A DNA stretch of 8,078 nt, taken from contig DUZI01000077.1 of NCBI GenBank assembly GCA_013349595.1, positions 1 through 8,078 on the forward strand, written 5' to 3'. The notes under the pieces were generated by a model. That model made no database searches. It was not told the DNA's origin and worked only from the letters and a program-made list of their open reading frames with translations. The position numbers and the translations under genes were made by a program. Shown piece by piece: positions 1 through 6,616 of the stretch (position 1 is the first letter of the stretch; every line of letters starts with the position of its first letter). This DNA comes from Nitrospirota bacterium (lineage in GTDB: Bacteria; Nitrospirota; Thermodesulfovibrionia; Thermodesulfovibrionales; Dissulfurispiraceae).

Positions 1-2
1 AG

Positions 3-104
3 ATAAAGAGAAGGACAGCCTATATACCGCCAGCGGTTCCCCCATGGAGGAAGTTCAAAATAGACAGGAACGCCTCCAAGCATATAACGGAGGTGGCAGC
101 GTAG
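3..104 (+). CDS. C-terminal tail of a transposase (5' partial)
   Basis: This frame is open from the window edge to a TAG at 102-104 and gives 33 residues. It contains the stretch YIPPAVPPWRKFKI, then a basic tail ending EVAA. It resembles the YxPxxxHPWR-(K/R) terminus I associate with integrase-core (DDE) transposases of IS481/ISNCY-like elements. In such proteins this tail follows the catalytic core. The usual His-Pro-Trp reads Pro-Pro-Trp here, which could be family variation or mild decay. The stop lies only 5 bases before the first terminal repeat, as expected for a transposase that nearly fills its element. The catalytic domain is not in the window, so activity cannot be judged. The identification rests on a short motif recalled from memory. 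Confidence 0.5.
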   Translation: MKRRTAYIPPAVPPWRKFKIDRNASKHITEVAA

Positions 105-109
105 AAACC

Positions 110-151
110 GGACATTTTCATTTTGGTGAAAACAGGACATTTTTATTTTGG
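110..151 (+). repeat. Two tandem subterminal repeats of the IS end
   Basis: GGACATTTTCATTTTGG at 110-126 recurs as GGACATTTTTATTTTGG at 135-151. The copies differ at one of 17 positions and are offset by 25 bases, a little over two helical turns. They sit between the transposase stop and the presumed IS terminus. By analogy with IS ends that carry several copies, they are probably transposase-binding sites; that role is inferred. Confidence 0.7.
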
Positions 152-163
152 CTTGACAATACA

Positions 164-192
164 TTGACACACAAATTTGGTTAGTTTACAAT
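164..192 (+). promoter_or_regulatory. Sigma-70-type promoter for the cimA operon
   Basis: A perfect -35 hexamer TTGACA (164-169), a 17-base spacer and a near-consensus -10 TACAAT (187-192) predict transcription from about base 199. That leaves a leader of roughly 50 bases before cimA. A second TTGACA lies at 153-158, at the presumed tip of the IS, but has no matching -10. The leader is too short for a T-box or leucine/isoleucine-type attenuator, and I see no hairpin in it. Confidence 0.65.
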
Positions 193-251
193 ATTTGGTC
201 TAAAGATTTGCTTTAATAATTTAAAAAAATATCGTCAAAAAGGAAGGTTTT

Positions 252-1826
252 ATGACAAAAAAGATAGAAATTTATGATACAACTTTGAGGGATGGTTCGC
301 AAGCAGAGGATGTATCTTTTTCATTAGAAGATAAATTAAGAATAACAGAGAAACTTAATGAAATAGGTATTGATTATATTGAAGGTGGTTGGCCTGGTAG
401 TAATCCAAAGGACGCAGAGTATTTTAAAAAAGTCAAAAAGTTGAAACTTTCAACCTCAAAAATTACTGCCTTTGGAAGTACTCATAAGCCTAAGATTCAT
501 GTAAATGAAGATGCCAATATAAAGGCACTTATTGATGCTCAAACGAGTATCATAACTATTTTTGGTAAGACATGGGATTTTCATGTCAGTGAAGCCTTAA
601 GAATTCCACTTGATTCAAATCTTATTATCATTCACAATTCTATAAGTTATCTTAAGCAAAATACAGATCTTGTATTTTTTGACGCAGAACATTTTTTTGA
701 TGGTTATAAACACAATCCAACCTTTGCCTTGAGATGTCTAAAAGCTGCCGAAGAGGCAGGGGCAGATCGAATTGTTCTTTGTGATACAAATGGTGGAACA
801 ATGCCAAATGAAATAAAGGAGATCTGCCTAAAGGTTGCAGATTCCATAAAAACACCACTTGGAATCCATTGTCATAATGATTCTGAATGTGCTGTAGCGA
901 ATTCACTTATTGCAGTAGAATGTGGTGTTATACAAGTTCAGGGGACTATTAATGGTATTGGAGAAAGATGCGGCAATGCAAATCTTTGCTCAGTAATCCC
1001 AAATCTTGAGATAAAACATAAATATACATGCCTGCCTGAAGGTAGTCTCGTCAGGCTGAGAGATGTCTCAAGATTTGTAAATGAGATTGCCAATTTAAGA
1101 CACTTCAAAAGACAACCTTTTGTTGGTGATAGTGCATTTGCCCATAAAGGTGGTATTCATGTCAGTGCTGTTAGGAGACATTCTCAGACATATGAGCATA
1201 TACAACCTGAGTTGGTTGGAAATTCTCAAAGGGTTCTGGTATCTGACCTTGCTGGCAAAAGCAACATTCTTAGAAAAGCTGAAGAATTTGGCATCCATCT
1301 TAAGGCTGATTCACATGAACTACAGTTAATCCTTGATAAATTGAAAGATTTAGAGCATCAAGGTTTTCAATTTGAAGGAGCAGAGGCTTCCTTTGAACTG
1401 TTATTAAAAAAAGAGATGGGGATTTACAGGAGATTCTTTGACCTTATTGGTTTTAGAGTCATTGCAGAAAAAAGGAAAGAAAAAGAAGAGCCAATCACTG
1501 AAGCAACCATAATGGTAAAGGTAGGTAAGACTATTGAACACACTGCTGCAACAGGGAATGGACCTGTTAATGCCCTCGATAATGCCTTAAGAAAAGCCCT
1601 TGAAAAGTTTTATAGTGAGCTTAAAACTGTTAAATTACATGATTATAAAGTCAGGGTTCTTACGGCAGGTAAAGGCACCTCTGCAAAGGTAAGGGTTCTT
1701 GTAGAATCAGGCGATGAAGAGAATAAGTGGGGTACTGTTGGAGTTTCGGAAAATATCATTGAGGCTTCCTGGCAAGCCCTTGTTGATAGTATTGAATATA
1801 AACTCCTAAAAGAAAGAAACCCTTAA
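252..1826 (+). CDS. cimA: (R)-citramalate synthase
   Basis: A cytoplasmic enzyme condensing pyruvate with acetyl-CoA to (R)-citramalate, the first step of the threonine-independent route to 2-oxobutanoate and isoleucine. The 524-residue length is normal for the long CimA type. The HMGL-like TIM barrel covers about residues 4-275. It shows TTLRDGSQ at 10-17 (Arg13, Asp14), HCHND at 206-210 (His206 and His208, metal ligands) and GERCGNANL at 237-245 (Asn242 completes the metal site). A linker carrying GDSAFAHKGGIHVSA spans 292-306. The C-terminal LeuA-type regulatory domain covers about 385-520 and is where isoleucine feedback binds in the family. The Asp-Gly-Ser-Gln-Ala-Glu-Asp opening is the CimA rather than 2-isopropylmalate synthase form. 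The start is supported by AGGAAGG at 241-247, four bases before ATG, and by the promoter upstream. Its stop overlaps the next start. Confidence 0.96.
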   Translation: MTKKIEIYDTTLRDGSQAEDVSFSLEDKLRITEKLNEIGIDYIEGGWPGSNPKDAEYFKKVKKLKLSTSKITAFGSTHKPKIHVNEDANIKALIDAQTSIITIFGKTWDFHVSEALRIPLDSNLIIIHNSISYLKQNTDLVFFDAEHFFDGYKHNPTFALRCLKAAEEAGADRIVLCDTNGGTMPNEIKEICLKVADSIKTPLGIHCHNDSECAVANSLIAVECGVIQVQGTINGIGERCGNANLCSVIPNLEIKHKYTCLPEGSLVRLRDVSRFVNEIANLRHFKRQPFVGDSAFAHKGGIHVSAVRRHSQTYEHIQPELVGNSQRVLVSDLAGKSNILRKAEEFGIHLKADSHELQLILDKLKDLEHQGFQFEGAEASFELLLKKEMGIYRRFFDLIGFRVIAEKRKEKEEPITEATIMVKVGKTIEHTAATGNGPVNALDNALRKALEKFYSELKTVKLHDYKVRVLTAGKGTSAKVRVLVESGDEENKWGTVGVSENIIEASWQALVDSIEYKLLKERNP

Positions 1827-2254
1827 TGGAAGAGATTGGAATTGTAAAGGAAATCAAGGGTAGATTAGCAGCTGTTTCTGTATTAAATCACAATACATTA
1901 TCATGTGAAGGATGCCCTGGTGGAAAATTATGTACGTCAACAGATAAAGAAGAAAGGTTGATTGATGCTCTAAATATTTTAGATGCCAAAGTAGGCGATA
2001 GGGTTAAGATTGACTTTAAGTCCCTTTCATATCTTAGTGGTATTTTATTAGTCTATGGCATCCCCTGTATAATGCTCATCTTTGGGGCAATAGTTGGAAA
2101 AGAACTCTTAAGCTCTTTCTTCCCTGCAAAGGATCCAGAAGCGATTTCTGCGGGGACAGGTTTTGCGTTTTTTATATTAAGCTTCTTAATCATTAAAATA
2201 ATATCAAGGCTTCTAAATAAAAATAGACCCGTAATTGTCGCTATCATCGAGTAA
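1826..2254 (+). CDS. RseC/MucC-family integral membrane protein
   Basis: A 142-residue protein with the RseC/MucC (SoxR-reducing system) layout. An N-terminal soluble domain carries a cysteine cluster C27-x2-C30-x5-C36 (SCEGCPGGKLC) and the VGDRV turn at 56-60. Two membrane helices follow at about 68-91 and 107-129, with a short polar tail. Family members were described as modulators of the sigma-E/RseA pathway in E. coli and as part of the SoxR-reducing Rsx/Rnf system. In other lineages the exact role is unknown, and a redox or metal role for the cysteines is an inference. Its ATG overlaps the cimA TAA by one base (TAATG) and lacks a strong Shine-Dalgarno, so translation is probably coupled to cimA. 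No anti-sigma factor or rnf gene is visible nearby, so only the family is assigned. Confidence 0.85.
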   Translation: MEEIGIVKEIKGRLAAVSVLNHNTLSCEGCPGGKLCTSTDKEERLIDALNILDAKVGDRVKIDFKSLSYLSGILLVYGIPCIMLIFGAIVGKELLSSFFPAKDPEAISAGTGFAFFILSFLIIKIISRLLNKNRPVIVAIIE

Positions 2255-2281
2255 TAAAAATAAATTGGGAGGATTTTCGTT

Positions 2282-4384
2282 ATGTCAAGGATTAATGTCA
2301 AACAGATTAGAAATGTAGCAATAATTGCACATAGTGGTGCAGGTAAGACCACTTTATCAGAAGCAATTCTTTTTAATACAGGGGCTACAGATAGGATTGG
2401 CACTACTGAAGCTGGTAATACAATAATGGATTATGAACCAGAAGAAATTTCAAGAAAGATGACTATAAGTTCAGCCATTGCTTATTGTGATTGGAAAAAC
2501 ACAAGGATAAATCTTGTTGATACACCTGGTTTTATAAATTTCATTGAAGATACAAGGGCATGTTTGAGGGCTGTAGATGGGGCTGTTGTTATTGTAAGTG
2601 CCATATCAGGGGTAAAGGCTGAGACAGAAAAGTTATGGAAATATGCCTGTGAATTTGAGGTTCCAAGGATTGTATTTATAAATAAGATGGATAGAGAGTC
2701 AGCAAAGTTTTATAACGCCCTTGATGAACTATATAAATCTTTTGAAAGTGATGCAATTCCCCTTAATATACCAATAGGTGAAGGTGAAAACTTCAAAGGC
2801 TTTGTTGACCTTATTGAATTAAAAGCCTTCTCTGCTGAAAAGGGCAAAAGTATTGAAATTCCCATACCTGATGAGATAAAGGCAACAGTTGACGAATATA
2901 GACAAAAACTAGTTGAGAAGATTGCTGAGGCTGATGATAGTCTCCTTGAAAGATATCTTGAAGGTGGTGAAATATCAAAAGAAGAGATAATGTCAGGACT
3001 AAAACAGGCATCTATTACAAGAAGATTTATTCCAGTTTGTTGCGGTGTAGCTTCAAATAACATAGGTGTCAAGCATCTAATTGACTATATTTTATTATGT
3101 TTACCAAATCCTGAGGAGATGAGTCTAATTTCACCAATTACAGGTATTAACAAAAAAGATGGTAAAGAAGTTACAAGAAAGCCTATTGAAACAGATCCTC
3201 TAACTGCATATGTTTTTAAGACAATAGCAGACCCCTACGCTGGCAAGCTTTCAATTTTTAGGGTTTATTCAGGTGTCTTAAAGGCTGATTCAACGGTTAT
3301 TAATGCAAATTCAAATGCAAAGGAAAGAATTGGTTCAATATTTTATCTAATTGGAAAGAAGCAGGTTTCAGTGCAGTCTGTAGGTCCGGGTGAGATTGCT
3401 GCAGTGGTAAAACTCAAGGAGACCAATGTAGGTGACAGCCTTTGTGAAGAACATCATCCGGTAACACTACCAAAAGTTAAGTTCTCAGACCCTGTTATAT
3501 CCTATGCGATTGCACCTAAAACAAAAGGTGACGAAGAAAAAGTCAGTTTGGGACTTAATAGAATCCTTGAAGAAGACCCTACATTACACTTTAGCAGAGA
3601 TGAAGAATCAAAAGAAATGATACTCTCTGGGATGGGACAAGTCCACCTTGAAGTTGCCCTTGAAAAACTTAAAAGGAAATTTGGTGTAGAGGTTATAATG
3701 AAAACCCCAAAGATTCCCTATAGAGAGACAATCAGAACATCTGCAAAGAGTCAAGGAAAATACAAAAAGCAATCAGGTGGTAGAGGTCAATATGGTGATT
3801 GCTGGATAGAAATTGAATCGCTACCTCGTGGTGGTGGTTATGAATTTGTTGATAAGATTGTTGGTGGAGTCATACCTCAACAATATAGACCAGCAGTAGA
3901 AAAGGGCATAATTGAAACTATGAAAGAGGGTATTCTTGCTGGTTATCCTATTGTTGACATGAAAGTAACACTATACGATGGATCTTATCATACAGTTGAT
4001 TCATCGGAAATGGCTTTTAAGATTGCTGGTTCTATGGCACTGAAAAAGGCCTTTGTTGATGCAAAGCCTGTATTGCTTGAGCCTGTTATGAAGGTAGAAG
4101 TAATTGTCCACGAAGAATTCCTTGGTGCAGTAATTGGTGATCTAAATTCAAGAAGAGGCAAAGTTCAAGGAGTTGAACCACAAGCAGGTGGTAATCAAAA
4201 AATCTTATGCCTTGTCCCTATGGCAGAGATGCTTACATATGCCAATCAGCTACAAGGTATTACTGCAGGTAGAGGGCTCTATTCTATGGAATTTGCTCTA
4301 TATGAAGAGGTGCCTGCCCATGCAGCCCAAAAAATAATTGCAGAAAGGGCAAAACAAAAATCTGAAGAGAAAGAAGGGGCTTAA
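2282..4384 (+). CDS. Elongation factor G-like GTPase (EF-G2 type)
   Basis: A 700-residue protein with full EF-G architecture. The G domain covers about 8-280, domain II 305-390, domain III 405-480, domain IV 482-600 and domain V 602-680. GTPase motifs are AHSGAGKT (16-23), DTPGF (80-84) and NKMD (134-137); the G5 position reads CGVA (254-257). Housekeeping EF-G has AHIDAGKT, an ERGIT-like switch I and DTPGH. Here these read AHSGAGKT, SRKMT (57-61) and DTPGF, so Phe84 replaces the catalytic histidine. Domain IV keeps GGRGQYG (499-505) and His570 in SYHTVDSSE, equivalent to the E. coli tip His583. Domain V keeps GDLNSRRG (619-626). It is therefore intact but closer to the EF-G2 paralogues than to translocase FusA. 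GGGAGGA at 2267-2273 gives an ideal ribosome site. The gene is last in the operon and ends at a terminator. Confidence 0.88.
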   Translation: MSRINVKQIRNVAIIAHSGAGKTTLSEAILFNTGATDRIGTTEAGNTIMDYEPEEISRKMTISSAIAYCDWKNTRINLVDTPGFINFIEDTRACLRAVDGAVVIVSAISGVKAETEKLWKYACEFEVPRIVFINKMDRESAKFYNALDELYKSFESDAIPLNIPIGEGENFKGFVDLIELKAFSAEKGKSIEIPIPDEIKATVDEYRQKLVEKIAEADDSLLERYLEGGEISKEEIMSGLKQASITRRFIPVCCGVASNNIGVKHLIDYILLCLPNPEEMSLISPITGINKKDGKEVTRKPIETDPLTAYVFKTIADPYAGKLSIFRVYSGVLKADSTVINANSNAKERIGSIFYLIGKKQVSVQSVGPGEIAAVVKLKETNVGDSLCEEHHPVTLPKVKFSDPVISYAIAPKTKGDEEKVSLGLNRILEEDPTLHFSRDEESKEMILSGMGQVHLEVALEKLKRKFGVEVIMKTPKIPYRETIRTSAKSQGKYKKQSGGRGQYGDCWIEIESLPRGGGYEFVDKIVGGVIPQQYRPAVEKGIIETMKEGILAGYPIVDMKVTLYDGSYHTVDSSEMAFKIAGSMALKKAFVDAKPVLLEPVMKVEVIVHEEFLGAVIGDLNSRRGKVQGVEPQAGGNQKILCLVPMAEMLTYANQLQGITAGRGLYSMEFALYEEVPAHAAQKIIAERAKQKSEEKEGA

Positions 4385-4390
4385 TTTTTC

Positions 4391-4434
4391 GGGTTTAAGG
4401 GTAAAATATTTTTTATCCCTTGAGCCCTTTATTT
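4391..4434 (+). terminator. Intrinsic terminator of the cimA-rseC-fusA operon
   Basis: The left arm GGGTTTAAGGGTAAAA (4391-4406) pairs with TTTTATCCCTTGAGCCC (4411-4427) around a TATT loop. The pairing uses two G-T wobbles and one bulged A. A T-rich tail, TTTATTT, follows. The hairpin starts six bases after the fusA stop. On the opposite strand the sequence after the hairpin is GAAAAATTAA, not a T tract, so it should terminate mainly + strand transcripts. Its right arm contains the final codons and TAA of the convergent TPR gene. Confidence 0.7.
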
Positions 4435-6560
4435 AAAGTCGATTCAATCTTATTTTTAATTACTACAGGGATATCTCCTTGTGTGAGAGACTGTCTGAGA
4501 AAAAAATTTGCCTTTTTTTCATTCTTACTAATCAGATAAACTCGAGCCTTACTAAAGGGTATCAGATATTTTGGTGAATCAAGATTTATGGCTTCTTGAT
4601 ACCATTTTTCAGCATCTATGTCATGCCCCTTAATAAGTAACACATTTGCCATAGCCAAGGCTGGTTTGTAAAAAGGTGTTTTTAAGGTAAGTGCCTTTTC
4701 AGCATACATAAAAGCCTTATCATAATCACCACTTATAAGAAAAATATCTGATAAATCTGTAAAGGCAAAAACATTTTGAGGTTCAATTTGGAGACATTTC
4801 ATAAGGTATGCTAAGGCATTTTCTTTCTGTCCAAAAGAGAGATAGGTTTTTGCAATTCCATAATAAGCTGATGCGTTCAGGGCGTCAATCTCAAGAACTG
4901 TTCTGTATGTCTCTATAGCCTTATCTTTCTTACCTGATGCACGATAAGCATCACCAAGGATAATTAAACCAACTAAAAGATTAATGCCCCTTAAATCTTT
5001 CTTTATCTGTATTAGGGCTTGTTCTGCAGATAAGGGATTATCTATTGCTAAGTCTTTTGCAGACCTTAAGAGAATTCCTTTGATCGATTTATAAGGAAGT
5101 CTCTCCATAGTCTCAAGAATTTCCTGAGTCTTATCAAACCTTCCAAGATATATAGAACCCATACCTTTTAGATATAGTGCATCCAGCATAAAAGTTGGGC
5201 TTTTATTGATTCTTTCATGAGCAAGGACACCATCATAGCTCTGTATTGCCTTGTCAACCTGAAAATTCTTAAAATAAGCATTTCCAAGGGCTATCTTTGC
5301 CCTTAGATTATAAGGAGCCTTCTGTATTGTATCATTCCAAAGACTTATAGAATCATGAAATACTTCATTCCTTTTGATTGTTGTAAAGATTAGGAGCACG
5401 ATAAAGGGAATCAAAACAAAGATTGCCCTGTTTGCTACTTTTTCATTACTTGATATATGTCCAATCAATCCAATCAACAGACCAATAAGGGGGATATAAT
5501 TACGATGTTCAAAATACAAATCAGAACCTACCGCAATAAAACTCTCCAAAGAAATTGCCAGGAAAAACCATAATATAGCAAAACTCAAGAGGGGATAATA
5601 TTTTCTGTATTTAATTGCCACAAACATCAGGATTACAAATATGATGGAAGAAAATAAAGTGCTAATAGGTTTTAACAAACTCTCTGATATGGGATAACCC
5701 CATGAGTCAAAGACAAATAATTGAGGCAAAGGCATGAAGATAGATAAGAGATAATCCATCAAAACCCTTGTCTCGGTTAAAAAATGCTGTGCAGGTGTCC
5801 AATAGACATCTATTGCAGTCCAACCCTCTTGTCTGATTGGCTCAAATGGATGTAGAAATGTCCTGATTAGTGCAACAAGGGTGTTGCTTAGATTTAATAA
5901 ATAAAAAGTGATTATTAAGACCATTGTAATCCCAATGATGATAAAAAGTTGACCTTTTGATTTTAAAATATTTGAATCACTAAAAAATGTGATATATAAA
6001 ATTATAAGAGGTATAGCCACAAGGGCATTTTCTTTGGCAAAAACGCCAAATAAGATCATAAGTAATGATAAGATCTTTAGTGAAATTGAATAAAATGGTC
6101 TTTTTTCCTCCTCTGCTTTTATGTAAAAGATTATTGATAATAAAACAAAAAATGCAGACAGTAGGGTCATCCTCTGGATGATATAAACTACTGAGGTGTT
6201 GTTTATAGGATGGAGGGCAAATATTAATGCAACTATGAAGGACGCTAAGACTGGTTTTTTGATAGTTTTGAATCTTACAAAGGCAAGAAAGGCAAAAATA
6301 TAGACAAGTATAGAGTTTAATGAGTGAAAAAACAGATTGACTAATCTGTAATAAAATGCCTCTTGAGGCAAATAAAGGGAGTTTAAATAAAAGCTTAAGT
6401 AAGAAACCTTTCTGAAATCAGCCTTTAAGCTTAATAAATGGGGTGCACTTAAGAAATTGCTAATATAGGCATCATCCATCGCCCATGTGCCATTTAGGGA
6501 GTTATAAAAGACCGCTAATATGACTATTGGTAAAAGCAGGATTATGATATGCCTTGACAT
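4413..6560 (-). CDS. Polytopic membrane protein with TPR repeats (TMTC/GT-C-like)
   Basis: Read from the preferred ATG at 6558-6560 this is 715 residues; a longer ATG at 6594-6596 would give 727 (numbering below uses the longer form). The N-terminal half has about 10-12 hydrophobic helices, for example 16-33, 115-131, 136-158, 170-206, 217-236, 312-352 and 389-406. The first lumenal/periplasmic loop carries an acidic pair, Asp41-Asp42 in WAMDDAY, typical of GT-C glycosyltransferases. Other family-like motifs are HP (129-130), QR (141-142), AKEN (187-190) and FEHRNYIPL (362-370). About six to seven TPR units fill residues 430-700. The layout matches bacterial TMTC-like TPR proteins, often labelled O-GlcNAc-transferase-like. 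Sugar-transfer activity, donor and target are not shown by the sequence. The shorter start is preferred because the longer one runs through a probable terminator. Neither start has a good Shine-Dalgarno. The stop lies inside the convergent terminator hairpin. Confidence 0.8.
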   Translation of the reverse strand: MSRHIIILLLPIVILAVFYNSLNGTWAMDDAYISNFLSAPHLLSLKADFRKVSYLSFYLNSLYLPQEAFYYRLVNLFFHSLNSILVYIFAFLAFVRFKTIKKPVLASFIVALIFALHPINNTSVVYIIQRMTLLSAFFVLLSIIFYIKAEEEKRPFYSISLKILSLLMILFGVFAKENALVAIPLIILYITFFSDSNILKSKGQLFIIIGITMVLIITFYLLNLSNTLVALIRTFLHPFEPIRQEGWTAIDVYWTPAQHFLTETRVLMDYLLSIFMPLPQLFVFDSWGYPISESLLKPISTLFSSIIFVILMFVAIKYRKYYPLLSFAILWFFLAISLESFIAVGSDLYFEHRNYIPLIGLLIGLIGHISSNEKVANRAIFVLIPFIVLLIFTTIKRNEVFHDSISLWNDTIQKAPYNLRAKIALGNAYFKNFQVDKAIQSYDGVLAHERINKSPTFMLDALYLKGMGSIYLGRFDKTQEILETMERLPYKSIKGILLRSAKDLAIDNPLSAEQALIQIKKDLRGINLLVGLIILGDAYRASGKKDKAIETYRTVLEIDALNASAYYGIAKTYLSFGQKENALAYLMKCLQIEPQNVFAFTDLSDIFLISGDYDKAFMYAEKALTLKTPFYKPALAMANVLLIKGHDIDAEKWYQEAINLDSPKYLIPFSKARVYLISKNEKKANFFLRQSLTQGDIPVVIKNKIESTLNKGLKG

Positions 6561-6565
6561 AAATG

Positions 6566-6594
6566 AAAAAGGGGTATCAATCACCTGATACCCC
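6566..6594 (-). terminator. Intrinsic terminator of the propeller gene
   Basis: On the - strand, GGGGTATCA (6594-6586) and TGATACCCC (6579-6571) form a perfect 9-bp stem with a six-base loop. It is followed at once by TTTTT and then CATTT. The stem begins 22 bases after the upstream gene's TGA, a textbook position. The + strand side has no T tract, so the signal is oriented for the - strand. It lies inside the first 12 codons of the longest version of the TPR gene. Confidence 0.8.
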
Positions 6595-6616
6595 ATTAAA
6601 AATTAACTAAACCCTG

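Larger units (their letters stand above)
1..158 (+). mobile_element. Right end of an insertion sequence (partial)
   Basis: Three signs point to an IS end. A transposase-like C-terminal tail stops at 104. Two tandem 17-base repeats follow directly. The first 100 bases are about 51% GC, clearly richer than the AT-rich genes downstream. Read inward from the right, the likely terminus begins TGTCAAGCC near 158; an alternative terminus is TGTCAATG near 169. The left end, the rest of the transposase and any target-site duplication are outside the window, so the family and exact boundary are inferred. Multiple subterminal repeats are known from IS21-like and some unclassified (ISNCY) elements. Confidence 0.6.

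Noticed and set aside
2..184. A second open frame overlapping the transposase tail and running through the IS repeats to a TAG at 182-184
   Set aside because: It crosses the terminal repeats and the promoter, its sequence resembles no family, and the overlapping frame has the transposase-like tail.
652..1329. Short antisense and alternate-frame ORFs inside cimA
   Set aside because: They overlap a well-conserved enzyme, have no ribosome sites and no recognisable domains; they are shadows.
2053..3072. Antisense ORFs of 66-120 codons across the RseC-like and EF-G genes
   Set aside because: They are low-complexity, Ser/Leu/Ile-rich products of antisense reading through conserved coding sequence, with no supporting start signals.
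4385..4434. The hairpin between fusA and the TPR gene as a fully bidirectional terminator
   Set aside because: On the - strand it is followed by GAAAAATTAA instead of a T tract, so only + strand termination is well supported.
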